Assembly (NCBI GenBank): GCA_002733765.1
Contig: NVWU01000008.1
Span: 124,001-188,000 of the forward strand
DNA: 64,000 nt
Origin: Colwellia sp.
GTDB lineage: Bacteria > Pseudomonadota > Gammaproteobacteria > Enterobacterales > Alteromonadaceae
Direction: 5' to 3'
The stretch's first letter is position 1. Every line of letters begins with the position of its first letter. The translations under genes and the position numbers were made by a program. Of this stretch, positions 48,594 to 57,936 are shown piece by piece. The notes below the pieces were generated by a model that was given only the letters and a program-made list of their open reading frames with translations, was not told the origin of the DNA and made no database searches.

Positions 48594-49898
48594 CTATGCT
48601 AATAAATAAGCACGTAAATCAGCAAAGTCATTACTCATGTCTTTTGACAAAATAGGCTCACCTGCACAATCTGCCAACTCTTTTGGTAAGCCAAGTGGTT
48701 GACCTAAAATACTTTCGACTACATCTTTAAATTTAGCCGGATGTGCGGTACCTAAAAACACGCCAAACTCGCCTTCAACAGCACTATATTGCAACGCTTT
48801 ATAAGCAACAGCGGCATGTGGTTCACTGATATAACCCAACTTACTTAATTGGATAACCGTTGATTGAGTTTGCTCTTCATCAATAGATACTGAGGTAACA
48901 CAGCCGTTTTCAACAATGCCCGATTGAAGCATATGCTCAACACGCGGCCAGTTATTCGGGTTGCTAACATCCATTGCATTAGAGATAGTGGCAACAGTAC
49001 TGTTCGGTGTCCACTCACCTGTTTCTAAATAACGTGGAACAGTATCGTTAAGGTTAGTTGCAGCAATAAAACGCTTAATAGGTAAACCCATCGCTTTAGC
49101 AAATAAACCTGCGGTTAAGTTACCAAAATTCCCACTTGGAATAGAAAAAATGATATCTCCTAAATCCTTCTTCACACGAGACAATTGCGCTACCGCTTCA
49201 AAGTAATAACAAATTTGCGCAAGTAAACGACTGATATTAATTGAATTAGCTGAATTTAAGCCAATGGTTGTTGCCAGCTCACTGTCACTAAATGATTGTT
49301 TAACTAGTGCTTGGCAATCATCAAAGTCACCTTCAACACATAGTGTTTCAATATTACCACCTAAAGTGGTGAACATTTTCTCTTGTAATAAAGAAATTTT
49401 GCCTTTGGGGTACATGATAACTACACGGATATTATCAATACCATGAAAAGCGTGAGCAACCGCAGCGCCTGTATCACCAGAAGTGGCGGTTAAAATGGTT
49501 AATGGCTTCGTTTCGCCGCTTGCTTTGGCATCTTTAGCAACAAAAGCTTGCAAACATTTAGCCATAAAGCGCGCACCAAAATCTTTAAACGCCAACGTTG
49601 GGCCATGAAATAGCTCTAAAATGGCTCGATCATTACGAATAGGCTGTAATACTGCTGGAAAGTTAAAAGCATCCGTGACGATGTCAGTTAATTCTTTTTC
49701 AGTTAAGTCTTCTTCAACAAAAGGAAGTAATATTTTTACGCTACGCTCAACTAAAGGCATTGCTAATAATTCATCAATATTGTCAAATTTTGGCATAGTC
49801 GTTGGGAAGAATAACCCTTGGTTTTTACCTAAGCCTTGTTTAACTGCACCAGCAAAGCTCACTTGCTCGTCATTCTCTTTTAAGTTATAAAATTTCAC
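48594..49898 (-). CDS. thrC: threonine synthase
   Basis: ThrC is a PLP enzyme that converts O-phosphohomoserine to threonine. The Schiff-base lysine is in LAFKDFGARF near 110, and the phosphate cup is in SGDTGAAVAHAF and SIPSGNFGNLTAG. Length 434 aa matches the E. coli-type enzyme. It is the third gene of thrA-thrB-thrC; 113 bp separate it from thrB, including a short repeat-like hairpin. Confidence 0.97.
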   Translation of the reverse strand: MKFYNLKENDEQVSFAGAVKQGLGKNQGLFFPTTMPKFDNIDELLAMPLVERSVKILLPFVEEDLTEKELTDIVTDAFNFPAVLQPIRNDRAILELFHGPTLAFKDFGARFMAKCLQAFVAKDAKASGETKPLTILTATSGDTGAAVAHAFHGIDNIRVVIMYPKGKISLLQEKMFTTLGGNIETLCVEGDFDDCQALVKQSFSDSELATTIGLNSANSINISRLLAQICYYFEAVAQLSRVKKDLGDIIFSIPSGNFGNLTAGLFAKAMGLPIKRFIAATNLNDTVPRYLETGEWTPNSTVATISNAMDVSNPNNWPRVEHMLQSGIVENGCVTSVSIDEEQTQSTVIQLSKLGYISEPHAAVAYKALQYSAVEGEFGVFLGTAHPAKFKDVVESILGQPLGLPKELADCAGEPILSKDMSNDFADLRAYLLA

Positions 49899-49929
49899 GT
49901 TAATTTCTCATTTTAAATTTTTGTGTCAA

Positions 49930-49948
49930 CCCTTCAACAAGCTCAGGG
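49930..49948. repeat. short REP-like sequence in the thrB-thrC gap
   Basis: The 19 bases CCCTTCAACAAGCTCAGGG resemble the CTTCRACAAGCTCAGG repeat found in many bacterial intergenic regions. The ends CCCT and AGGG can pair. It is the only copy seen in the window. Confidence 0.4.
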
Positions 49949-50011
49949 TAAACGAAACATGCCGCTCATGTAAAGCCTGTCCAAACACAACAAACTTAAT
50001 AATATTTATTG

Positions 50012-51034
50012 TTAAATCTCTACCGCACCCACTTCATCTACTTGGCAAACATGCACAAAACCTAAAGCTGTTTGTAGATAGTTATCTTGTAACCACGTTG
50101 CAAAAACTTGCGCTTGTTGTTCACTATCACAAACACAAAATAAGGTCGGGCCTGAGCCAGAAATACCAACAGCTAAACAACCTTGTGCGGTTAAATAATC
50201 ATGTGCTTGCTGGTATTTAGGTAATAAGTTAGTTCTATAGGGTTCAGCAACGACATCCGTCAATACCGAAAAAGCCTGTGCTTTATCTTGGCGATGACAA
50301 GCATCAACAAAAGTAGCTAAATTTTGACCATAACTTATGACATCTGCACGAGTATAACTGGTTGGTAAAACATCACGAGCAGCTTTAGTTGACACTTCAA
50401 TACCTGGGTATGCCATCACATAATAACAATCGTTAAAACCGGGTAAAACACGGCTAATAATTTCGCTATCAGGTACCATTAGTTGTAAACCACCTAGATA
50501 ACAAGGCGCAACATTATCATAGTGTAAACTACCACTAATTTGTGCTTCCATTTGACCGGTCATCTTCAATAATGTTTTTTCATCAAAGCTAAAGTTTTTC
50601 TGTTTGGCATAAAATGCATTCAAGCCAGCTAAAGCCGCAACGACAGAACAAGCACTAGAGCCTAAACCACTACCTACTGGCATTTTTTTATCTAATGTCA
50701 GCTTAACTTTAATTATGCTTTGTTTAGCTTTAGTTAGCGCCTGATTAAATAACAACAAGCATGACCAAACAATATTGTCTTCTTTATTGCTCGGTAGTTT
50801 ATCGGCAAAAGCACCGATAACCACTAAACTGTCTTCATCCGCTAAGTTAGCGGCTCTTTCTACAGTAACAACATCACCTAACAATGTTCCATCAATAGGT
50901 TTAATCGCTAGGCCTAATACATCAAAGCCAACACTAACATTACCAATAGAGGCCGGAGCAAACACTGATACGCATTGCTCTTTACTTGCCTCGCTACTCG
51001 TTAATTCATTACTCATAACGGTATCTATTGCCAT
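50012..51034 (-). CDS. thrB: homoserine kinase
   Basis: ThrB phosphorylates homoserine for threonine synthesis. This GHMP kinase has the ATP loop PVGSGLGSSACS and a C-terminal GISGSGPTLFCV. I start at ATG 51034, whose A overlaps the thrA stop codon (TAATG), a classic translational coupling. That gives 340 aa with a longer N-terminus than E. coli (309). A second in-frame ATG at 51016 (MSNELTSSEA) is possible. The core begins with VSVFAPASIGNVSVGFDVLG. Confidence 0.96.
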   Translation of the reverse strand: MAIDTVMSNELTSSEASKEQCVSVFAPASIGNVSVGFDVLGLAIKPIDGTLLGDVVTVERAANLADEDSLVVIGAFADKLPSNKEDNIVWSCLLLFNQALTKAKQSIIKVKLTLDKKMPVGSGLGSSACSVVAALAGLNAFYAKQKNFSFDEKTLLKMTGQMEAQISGSLHYDNVAPCYLGGLQLMVPDSEIISRVLPGFNDCYYVMAYPGIEVSTKAARDVLPTSYTRADVISYGQNLATFVDACHRQDKAQAFSVLTDVVAEPYRTNLLPKYQQAHDYLTAQGCLAVGISGSGPTLFCVCDSEQQAQVFATWLQDNYLQTALGFVHVCQVDEVGAVEI

Positions 51035-53520
51035 TAGTGTTGCTGCTCCCAAGCGAGTGTTCTTAAAATATCACCAAAAACACCTGCCGCGGTAACAGCG
51101 GCACCGGCACCATAGCCACGTAAAACAAACGGCAACGGTTGATAGTAACGACTGTGAATAGCTAAAGCATTTTCACCATCTTTAACACTGTACAAAGGAT
51201 GAGCGCTATCAACCGCTTCAATAGACACTTGGCACTTACCATCAACAATATTGCCAATGTAACGTAATACTTTACCTTCAGCATTCGCTGCAGCAATACG
51301 GGCACTAAAGTCACTGTCTAGTTTAGTTAAATTAGCCATGAATTCATTTACATCACCACTATCATCAAAATCATTTGGCAATACTGATTCAATAGTAATA
51401 TCAGACAGCTCTAATTGCATGCCGGCTTCACGTGCCATAATCAATAATTTTCGCGCCACATCCAAACCGCTTAAATCGTCACGAGGATCTGGTTCAGTAA
51501 AACCGTTTTCTTTTGCGATTGCCGTTGCTGCAGACAGCGCCATACCTTCATCCAACTTACCGAATATATAGGATAAAGAGCCCGATAAAACCCCTTCAAA
51601 ACGCAGAAGCTGATCCCCTGCTTTAATTAAACTTTGTAAGGTGTCAATTACCGGTAAACCTGCGCCAACAGTCGTTTCATATAAAAAACGTCGATTAGTT
51701 TTTTGTGCCGTACTGCGTAATTCTTGGTAATACTGCCATGAATCGGTATTTGCTTTTTTATTCGGTGTTACCACATGGAAGCCTTCAGCTAAATAATCAA
51801 CATAGCTCATTGCTAATGCTTCATTAGAGGTTGAATCGACTAGCACAGGATTAACTAAATGATTATCACGCACAAACCCTTTAATATTTTCAACATTGAC
51901 TTCAAGAGCTTGTTTATTATCAGCAGCTTTTTCCATCGCTGCTTGCCAATTATCTAAATCGATACCGGTTTTATCAAAAACCATGCCTTTAGAATTGGCG
52001 ATACCGTAAACAGTTAAGGCAATATTTTGTTTTTTAAGACTCGCTTGCTGGCGAGAAATTTGAGCAATCAACTCGCTACCCACTACACCACAACCCACTA
52101 AGAACACATCAATTGTAGGCTTATGAGAGAAAAAGTTTTGATGACTGATTTTCATGGCATCGGTACATTTTCGTTGCTCTATTACCACAGAAATACTACG
52201 CTCTGATGAATCTTGCGCAATGGCTACTACGTTAACTCGAGCTTGTGCTAACGAACTGAAAAATTTAGCCGCCACACCACGTTGATGATGCATTCCATCA
52301 CCCACCAAAGAAATAATGGATAGTTCGCCTTTTAAGGCCAAGGGTTCAAGTAAACCATTAAGTAGCTCTAATTCAAATTCTTCTTTTAAACTTTGCTCTG
52401 CCCGGAACGCATCGCTAGAGTAAATACAAAAGCTAATACAATATTCACTTGATGATTGGCTAATTAATACTAAAGAAATATTTTCACGGCTCATCGTAGC
52501 AAAAACTCTGCTTGCCATGCCTACCATTCCTTTCATACCCGGCCCAGAAACATTAACCATGGTTAAATCATCAAGATTAGAGATAGCTTTAACACATTTT
52601 TTCTGGTCATTTTCGTTAGAAATAAGCGTACCCGGTGCCGCTGGATTACTGGTGTTTTTGATTAGACAAGGAATATGGTACTGCGCAATTGGACCAATAG
52701 TTTTAGGGTGTAATACACTAGCGCCAAAATAAGATAACTCCATCGCTTCTTGATAAGATAAATAGTCAAGTAATTTGGCTTCTTTAATCATGCGAGGATC
52801 AGCATTATAAACGCCATCAACATCAGTCCAAATTTCACAATACTCCGCTTCTAAACATACCGCTAATACTGCTGCAGAATAATCAGAGCCATTACGACCT
52901 AACGTAGTTATTTGTCCTATCCCACCGCTTTTATTGACACTCATGCCAATAAAGCCAGGCATTAAAGAAACTTGATTAAGTTTTTCATATTCCACAATAA
53001 ACTTTTCTTTAGAAAGCACTAAGTCAGCCACTGCATTCAATGATGATTCAGTAGTAAATAGGAATTTTTCTGGTGACAATAATGATACTTGTAAGCCTGA
53101 TGACTGCAATACCGAATCAAGAATAGCAACGCTTAACCGCTCACCGGTACTAATAATGCGAGCACGAATATGATCAGGACAATAAGATAACATTGCTATC
53201 CCTTGCATATAACGCTGAAGCTGACGTTCGTAATTAGTCAGTGCTTGTTCACAGTGCTGTGAGTTAAAGTTAGTTAAACTTGCAGATAAGTCTTCAATTA
53301 TGGAGGTAATAGCGCGCTTAAAATGATTAAGATCGGTAACCATTTTAGCTTCATCACTGATATTCTCAGCCATTGCCACTAAATGATTTGTCACACCTTG
53401 TGGCGCAGAAACGACTACAGCAACTTTTGACGACTGGCTTTTATCTTTGATGATGTCGGCAACTTGACGAAAACGCTCAGCTGAAGCCAATGATGAGCCA
53501 CCAAATTTAAGTACACGCAT
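51034..53520 (-). CDS. thrA: bifunctional aspartate kinase/homoserine dehydrogenase I
   Basis: ThrA catalyses the first and third steps of threonine synthesis. The N-terminal aspartokinase begins [10 protein letters not shown], and two ACT regulatory domains lie about 320-460. The homoserine dehydrogenase half has the NAD(P) loop [14 protein letters not shown] and ends near 828. I start at the ATG at 53520, preceded by AGGGAA; the frame is open to 53550 but the extra leader is not conserved. It leads the thrABC operon, behind the attenuator at 53655-53782. Feedback inhibition by threonine is expected from the fused ThrA type. Confidence 0.97.
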   Translation of the reverse strand: MRVLKFGGSSLASAERFRQVADIIKDKSQSSKVAVVVSAPQGVTNHLVAMAENISDEAKMVTDLNHFKRAITSIIEDLSASLTNFNSQHCEQALTNYERQLQRYMQGIAMLSYCPDHIRARIISTGERLSVAILDSVLQSSGLQVSLLSPEKFLFTTESSLNAVADLVLSKEKFIVEYEKLNQVSLMPGFIGMSVNKSGGIGQITTLGRNGSDYSAAVLAVCLEAEYCEIWTDVDGVYNADPRMIKEAKLLDYLSYQEAMELSYFGASVLHPKTIGPIAQYHIPCLIKNTSNPAAPGTLISNENDQKKCVKAISNLDDLTMVNVSGPGMKGMVGMASRVFATMSRENISLVLISQSSSEYCISFCIYSSDAFRAEQSLKEEFELELLNGLLEPLALKGELSIISLVGDGMHHQRGVAAKFFSSLAQARVNVVAIAQDSSERSISVVIEQRKCTDAMKISHQNFFSHKPTIDVFLVGCGVVGSELIAQISRQQASLKKQNIALTVYGIANSKGMVFDKTGIDLDNWQAAMEKAADNKQALEVNVENIKGFVRDNHLVNPVLVDSTSNEALAMSYVDYLAEGFHVVTPNKKANTDSWQYYQELRSTAQKTNRRFLYETTVGAGLPVIDTLQSLIKAGDQLLRFEGVLSGSLSYIFGKLDEGMALSAATAIAKENGFTEPDPRDDLSGLDVARKLLIMAREAGMQLELSDITIESVLPNDFDDSGDVNEFMANLTKLDSDFSARIAAANAEGKVLRYIGNIVDGKCQVSIEAVDSAHPLYSVKDGENALAIHSRYYQPLPFVLRGYGAGAAVTAAGVFGDILRTLAWEQQH

Positions 53521-53650
53521 TATTTTCCCTACTTTATTTATAGTTAACAATTGTTCACTCTTTCACATCAAGACATACGTATCCTACGTTGTCTATATAA
53601 GTTACTCCATGTACTTAATATGATCGCGAACTACTATTTATTTTGAACAT

Positions 53651-53686
53651 AAAAAAGCCCGTCACCTTTGCAGGTCACGGGCTTCG
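53651..53686 (-). terminator. thr operon attenuator terminator
   Basis: On the minus strand a GC-rich stem (53675-53686 against 53655-53666, one mismatch) is followed by a run of six T (53651-53656). It lies between thrL and thrA, 22 bp after the leader stop codon, as expected for transcription attenuation. Confidence 0.88.
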
Positions 53687-53707
53687 ATAAAATTATTTTT
53701 TTACACG

Positions 53708-53782
53708 TTAGCCAGCGACCACCATATTAATTCGGGTGGTGGTAATAATGGTAATGGTAATGTGCTGAGCTGTAATATTCAT
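53708..53782 (-). CDS. thrL: thr operon leader peptide
   Basis: A 24-residue peptide begins with ATG at 53782 and ends with TAA at 53708. Its middle reads ITITIITTT, giving runs of Ile and Thr codons like E. coli ThrL, and it ends in VVAG. Ribosome stalling at these codons when charged tRNA-Thr or tRNA-Ile is scarce would favour an antiterminator over the downstream terminator. Inverted CCACC/GGTGG segments within and after the control codons could form the alternative stems. The ribosome binding site is not obvious. A perfect TTGACA lies at 53813-53818 upstream. Confidence 0.9.
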   Translation of the reverse strand: MNITAQHITITIITTTRINMVVAG

Positions 53783-53946
53783 GGGTGTTAAAATGCCTGA
53801 TTTAGTAACGTCTGTCAACCTTTATTAACACCAATGAAAGATATAAAAAGTTATAAACTATACATAAAAAAAGCATAACAGTTCTTTTTAAAAGCTTATT
53901 TTACATAGTATGAAGATATTTTTATCTTAAACCTAATCTATGGCGA

Positions 53947-54045
53947 TTAATTGCCGACAACTAAATAGAAGCAGGCAACAGAAAGTAACGTTGAGATTAT
54001 ATAGATAAATGTCATTTTAATGCTGTAAATGTTGATTTTCATCAT
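53947..54045 (-). CDS. possible 32-residue membrane peptide
   Basis: A short frame begins with two adjacent ATGs (54045 and 54042) after AAGGAA and ends with TAA at 53947. It encodes 32 residues with a basic start (MMKINIYSIK) and one hydrophobic segment (about 11-30), a plausible single-pass small membrane protein. It lies upstream of thrL on the same strand, about 165 bp away. I do not recognise a family, and without conservation data it could be chance. Confidence 0.35.
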   Translation of the reverse strand: MMKINIYSIKMTFIYIISTLLSVACFYLVVGN

Positions 54046-54375
54046 AAAGGCGTTTCCTTAGTGCTTAATAAATAGCGTCAATTAATTGTAACTTTTCAAT
54101 GATTAATAACTAATTATTGCTCATTGACAACTTACAAGCTATTTTTATGCCACTTCTCACAGATACCCAAGCCCCTTCAAAGACCCGAAACTATTTGAAT
54201 TGGTTCAGGGTTCCTCAAGAGGTTAGTTCATAAGTGCTTTTAGGCATAAAGATTGATTGAACAAAATAGTATTAATCAAACTACAGAGATATTAACGAAA
54301 ACTGAAACATAAGTTGAAATTAATGGTTAACAAAATGTAGAGAAATGTAATCGACCTAGCTAGACTTGAAAACAA
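54046..54375. other. AT-rich intergenic region with degenerate repeat
   Basis: The 330-bp gap downstream of the YgjP-type gene holds a weak family A repeat copy at about 54163-54216 (TACCCAAGCCCCTTCAA, with TTGAATTGGTTCAGGG opposite). No gene or clear terminator is visible. Confidence 0.4.
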
Positions 54376-55125
54376 TTAATATGAAGGGAGTCGCCACAAC
54401 AAAGCAGACTGATTGATTTTTATCCATTGTTTAGCTTGAATGTAGTCAGGGAAAAACTTAGCAACCAGTTGCCAAAATGCTTTCGAATGATTTAAGTGTT
54501 GTAAATGGCATAACTCATGAATAACAACATAATTAATAACATCGATAGGTAACATCATTAGTAAATAGTTAAAGCTTAATTCGCCACGATTATTACAGCT
54601 TCCCCATCGAGCACGATATTGTCTTATTTTTATACTTGTCGGTGTTAATGACGTTAATTGAGAGTATGTTATAACTTTCGGGAGAATAATATTTTCTGCT
54701 TGCTGTTTAAAGTATTTTTCAATCTGTTTTTTAACCGCCGCCGCTAATAAGACGCGATTGTGCAATTTATTTTTATTACGCTCAGCAAGTACTATCGTTA
54801 ATACTTGCTGATTATTAATATCATCATCGGCTAATTCAGTACGCACTTGTTTGGCAAAAATAATACGTAAAATGACTAATTGCCCAAATAAAAACAGCGT
54901 TGAGCCTTCACTAAAGTCACAACAAAAATCCTTAGCTTGACTTTGCTGGGCAATTTTAGCTTTTAACCAAGCTGATTTTTTGTCAATGAATGTACAAATG
55001 AATTTTTCATCAATACAATAAGGTGCTCGAACGATCACTTGACCATGCCTAACTTGCAAGGATAGTGTTTTTCGGCGACTGCGGACAACTTGGTATTCAA
55101 TCACGCTTTTATTAACAATCTTCAT
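54376..55125 (-). CDS. YgjP-like (DUF45) metallopeptidase
   Basis: This 249-residue protein has the zinc motif HELCH at 203-207, with a third His in LNHSK near 213. The upstream pattern RWGSCNNRGELSFNYLLMMLP is diagnostic of the YgjP/SprT-like DUF45 family. E. coli YgjP is reported to act on UTP or as a putative metal-dependent hydrolase, so the natural substrate is uncertain. It starts 28 bp after the yebG stop on the same strand and may share its transcript. Confidence 0.87.
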   Translation of the reverse strand: MKIVNKSVIEYQVVRSRRKTLSLQVRHGQVIVRAPYCIDEKFICTFIDKKSAWLKAKIAQQSQAKDFCCDFSEGSTLFLFGQLVILRIIFAKQVRTELADDDINNQQVLTIVLAERNKNKLHNRVLLAAAVKKQIEKYFKQQAENIILPKVITYSQLTSLTPTSIKIRQYRARWGSCNNRGELSFNYLLMMLPIDVINYVVIHELCHLQHLNHSKAFWQLVAKFFPDYIQAKQWIKINQSALLWRLPSY

Positions 55126-55153
55126 TCAAAATATTAAATTAGCTCGCGCTACT

Positions 55154-55459
55154 TCACTTAGTGGCAACCTTTTCAGGCTTTTTTTCAACTGACTGTTTAG
55201 TGCTTTTTTTTACCGGAGCTTTTTGAGGGATTTTTTTCGCCAGTAGAGCAATTAACACTTCATCACGATGCTGAGCTAAATAAATACTCAATTCTTCACT
55301 GACGGCATCACTGAGATCTACTGGTGATTTTGCAAAAACATCGACCAAATTATCAGCCATATCCAACATTTTGTCATAATCATCTGCTGATTTTTTATCC
55401 ATAAATGTTTTTGCCTCCACCCCATGTCTAATGACGACAAATCGACTTTCAACTGCCAT
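55154..55459 (-). CDS. yebG: YebG family DNA damage-inducible protein
   Basis: This 101-residue protein starts MAVESRFVVIRHGVEAKTF and has YDKMLDMADNL, both close to E. coli YebG. The C-terminal third is Lys/Pro-rich and of low complexity. YebG is a small SOS-regulon protein of unknown function. A LexA-like box lies 78 bp upstream of the start (55537-55552), which supports the identity and SOS control. Confidence 0.92.
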   Translation of the reverse strand: MAVESRFVVIRHGVEAKTFMDKKSADDYDKMLDMADNLVDVFAKSPVDLSDAVSEELSIYLAQHRDEVLIALLAKKIPQKAPVKKSTKQSVEKKPEKVATK

Positions 55460-55536
55460 TATTATTCCTTAGTTTTATTTGTGAACTTAAAAATATTTCA
55501 ATTTACCACGATACAATACCACAACAAAACTAAAAA

Positions 55537-55552
55537 CTGTATATAAAACCAG
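55537..55552 (-). promoter_or_regulatory. LexA-like SOS box upstream of yebG
   Basis: The 16-bp site reads CTGTATATAAAACCAG, matching the gammaproteobacterial consensus CTGT-N8-ACAG at all but one of the eight fixed positions, with an AT-rich centre. It lies about 78 bp upstream of yebG and just after the mrcB stop. Confidence 0.75.
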
Positions 55553-55579
55553 TATGCTTTTGTTTTAAATAAAATAGCG

Positions 55580-57922
55580 CTAACTTTTGGTAAAGCTAAA
55601 TAATTTTTCTAACCACGATCGTTCATCAGTTCTCTCTTTTAAGCAACCTTTGCTTACTGATATTCCTGCTGAAATAGCAGGATACATTACTGTATTAGCA
55701 CAATGTGAAGTGACCGCATTACCCGTTTGGATTTCGAATACTGTCATGTCTATCGCATCAGGTTGAGTAGTACTTTTATTGACTACGCCCTGCTTTTTAA
55801 TAAATTCAGTAAAAAGCAATAAAGCGCCACTACTGCCAGTTAATCCTGTTGGTTTGTTATTATCTTTCCCTAACCAAGTCGTTACTAAATTTTTTGCGTC
55901 AAAGCCGACAAACCAGCTATCACGTAGATCATTACTAGTACCAGTTTTCCCTGCAATCTTACTATTTTTTAACCGCCAAGTAAGCGATTTTGCTGTACCA
56001 GTTTGCGTCACTTCCATCAAAGCATAATCCATAAGATACGCAGCATTAGTTGAAATAACTCTTGTAGCAACAGGTTCAAATTGCCACACAGTCTCACCAT
56101 AAGATGACACAACGTTATTAATCGCATGTATTTGTTCAAACTCACCTTGCTTCGCAAACGCTAAGTACATTTGATTAATTTGCATTGGTGACATGTTAAT
56201 AGCGCCAAGTAATATAGAGGGACGCGTCACAATATCTTCTTTAAACCCGAGTAAATGAATCGCATTAGCAACATTTTCCAAGCCTAAGTTCATTCCTAAA
56301 TTTACCGTTGGAATATTTAATGAATTAACTAAACCATCAATCAATGGCACCTGATGACGATATTTACCATCATAATTTTTAGGCTGCCATTTTTTGCCTT
56401 GGCCCTTATCACTACTCAGCGTGATGGGTTCATCGGCAAGTAAACTAGCAAAATTAAATTGCTCAAAACGCTCTAATGCCGCCAAATAAATTGCAGGTTT
56501 AATTAAGGATCCTACTGGCCTTTTAGCGTCTAATGCACGATTAAACCCGGCAAAACCACTTTGTCTATCACCGACTAGTGCACGAATTTCAGCACTCGCA
56601 ATATCGGTCACAATCACCGCTGCTTGTAAGTTTTTTTGATGATGCTTTTGCTCTAATCGATCTAATTGAGTCTTAACACTTTCTTCTAATAGCTGCTGAG
56701 AAGTATGAGAAAATCCGGTAAAGACTCGAATACCAGATTTTTGTTGATAGGTACTTAAGTGCTGGTTAAGTTCTCGTTTAACTAATTGTAAAAAAGCAGG
56801 GTATCGTTCTGTTTTAAAGCGTCGATGTTTACGTATAGATAATGACGAAGTAAGTGTTTGCTCAAACTCTTTTACCGAAAGTAAATTTTGCTCAAACATT
56901 AAACGTAAAATCAAATCACGACGCTGCTTTGCCCTTTCTGGATGTCGCCAAGGATCGTAATAACTTGGACCTTTTATCTGGGCAACAAGCAGTGCCATTT
57001 GCCCACTACTTAACTCAGCTAATGACTGACCAAAATAAAACTTAGCAGCCAAGCCAAAGCCATAAATACCATTAGCATAATGTTGCCCTAAATAAACTTC
57101 ATTAGTGTAAGCCTCAAGCAACTGGTCCTTGCTGTAACGCACTTCAATTATTAACGCCATAAGGGCTTCTTTAATTTTTCGAACCAAAGTTCTTTCTCTT
57201 GTTAAAAACATATTTTTAACAAGCTGTTGCGTTAATGTGCTGCCACCTTGAACAGTTCGACCAGCAATAATATTATTATATAGGGCTCGTAAAATGCCTG
57301 ACGGCGATACCCCTTGGTGATGATAAAAATCACGATCTTCAATTAATAATAACGTATCAAGTAAAAGCGTCGGTATATGTTCTAATGCGACTAAAATACG
57401 ATCTTCCTTATTATCAGGCACCAACCTCGCCAATAATATCGGTTCTAGTTTTACTTGCTCAACAGCGTTTCCCTCAACAAATAACTGACTCACTTTATTA
57501 TCGCTAAAATCAATGGTGACACGTACGGCTGCAGTACTCGCGTATTGAGAAGCATCGAGTTCAACATCAGGAAAAGCAAATGCTCGGCGATAAATAATTA
57601 ATCTATGGGCAGATTGAGCAAACTGTCCCGGTAAATTTACCGAGGTAACTTTTCTATAACCATTAATTTTTAGTGACTTTGTGATAAGTTTTACATCAAT
57701 AATATCGTCAAGTTGAAATGATTCTATTTGACCATAAATTTGCGCAGGTACTTGCCATCGCTGACCTTCAAAAGTTTTTTGCACTTTAGCGTCGAGATAA
57801 ATCATAAAAATAGCTAAGGCAAAAGAAAGCGTAAAGGCTAATTTTGCTCCGGTAAGAGCCAACCAACGTAACCCTATTTTATTTGAACTAACCGGCTTTT
57901 TAGTTTTTTTCTTAGTAGACAT
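55580..57922 (-). CDS. mrcB: bifunctional penicillin-binding protein 1B
   Basis: This class A PBP polymerises and crosslinks peptidoglycan. A basic cytoplasmic tail (STKKKTKKPVSSNK) precedes one TM helix (about 24-46). UB2H and a GT51 domain follow (EDRDFYHHQGVSPSGILRA, then QGGSTLTQQLVKN). The transpeptidase has SxxK in PVGSLIKP, SLN in LVNSLNIP and KTGTSND. I start at ATG 57922 (MSTKKK); a TTG 12 bp upstream is less likely. Length 780 aa is typical. It follows hrpB by 14 bp, as in E. coli. Confidence 0.96.
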   Translation of the reverse strand: MSTKKKTKKPVSSNKIGLRWLALTGAKLAFTLSFALAIFMIYLDAKVQKTFEGQRWQVPAQIYGQIESFQLDDIIDVKLITKSLKINGYRKVTSVNLPGQFAQSAHRLIIYRRAFAFPDVELDASQYASTAAVRVTIDFSDNKVSQLFVEGNAVEQVKLEPILLARLVPDNKEDRILVALEHIPTLLLDTLLLIEDRDFYHHQGVSPSGILRALYNNIIAGRTVQGGSTLTQQLVKNMFLTRERTLVRKIKEALMALIIEVRYSKDQLLEAYTNEVYLGQHYANGIYGFGLAAKFYFGQSLAELSSGQMALLVAQIKGPSYYDPWRHPERAKQRRDLILRLMFEQNLLSVKEFEQTLTSSLSIRKHRRFKTERYPAFLQLVKRELNQHLSTYQQKSGIRVFTGFSHTSQQLLEESVKTQLDRLEQKHHQKNLQAAVIVTDIASAEIRALVGDRQSGFAGFNRALDAKRPVGSLIKPAIYLAALERFEQFNFASLLADEPITLSSDKGQGKKWQPKNYDGKYRHQVPLIDGLVNSLNIPTVNLGMNLGLENVANAIHLLGFKEDIVTRPSILLGAINMSPMQINQMYLAFAKQGEFEQIHAINNVVSSYGETVWQFEPVATRVISTNAAYLMDYALMEVTQTGTAKSLTWRLKNSKIAGKTGTSNDLRDSWFVGFDAKNLVTTWLGKDNNKPTGLTGSSGALLLFTEFIKKQGVVNKSTTQPDAIDMTVFEIQTGNAVTSHCANTVMYPAISAGISVSKGCLKERTDERSWLEKLFSFTKS

Positions 57923-57936
57923 AAAGTCATGCAATC

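Noticed and set aside
53790-53818. thr promoter from TTGACA at 53813-53818
   Set aside because: The matching -10 position (CATTTT) is poor and would start transcription at the thrL ATG, leaving no leader. The TTGACA is noted but not called as a promoter.
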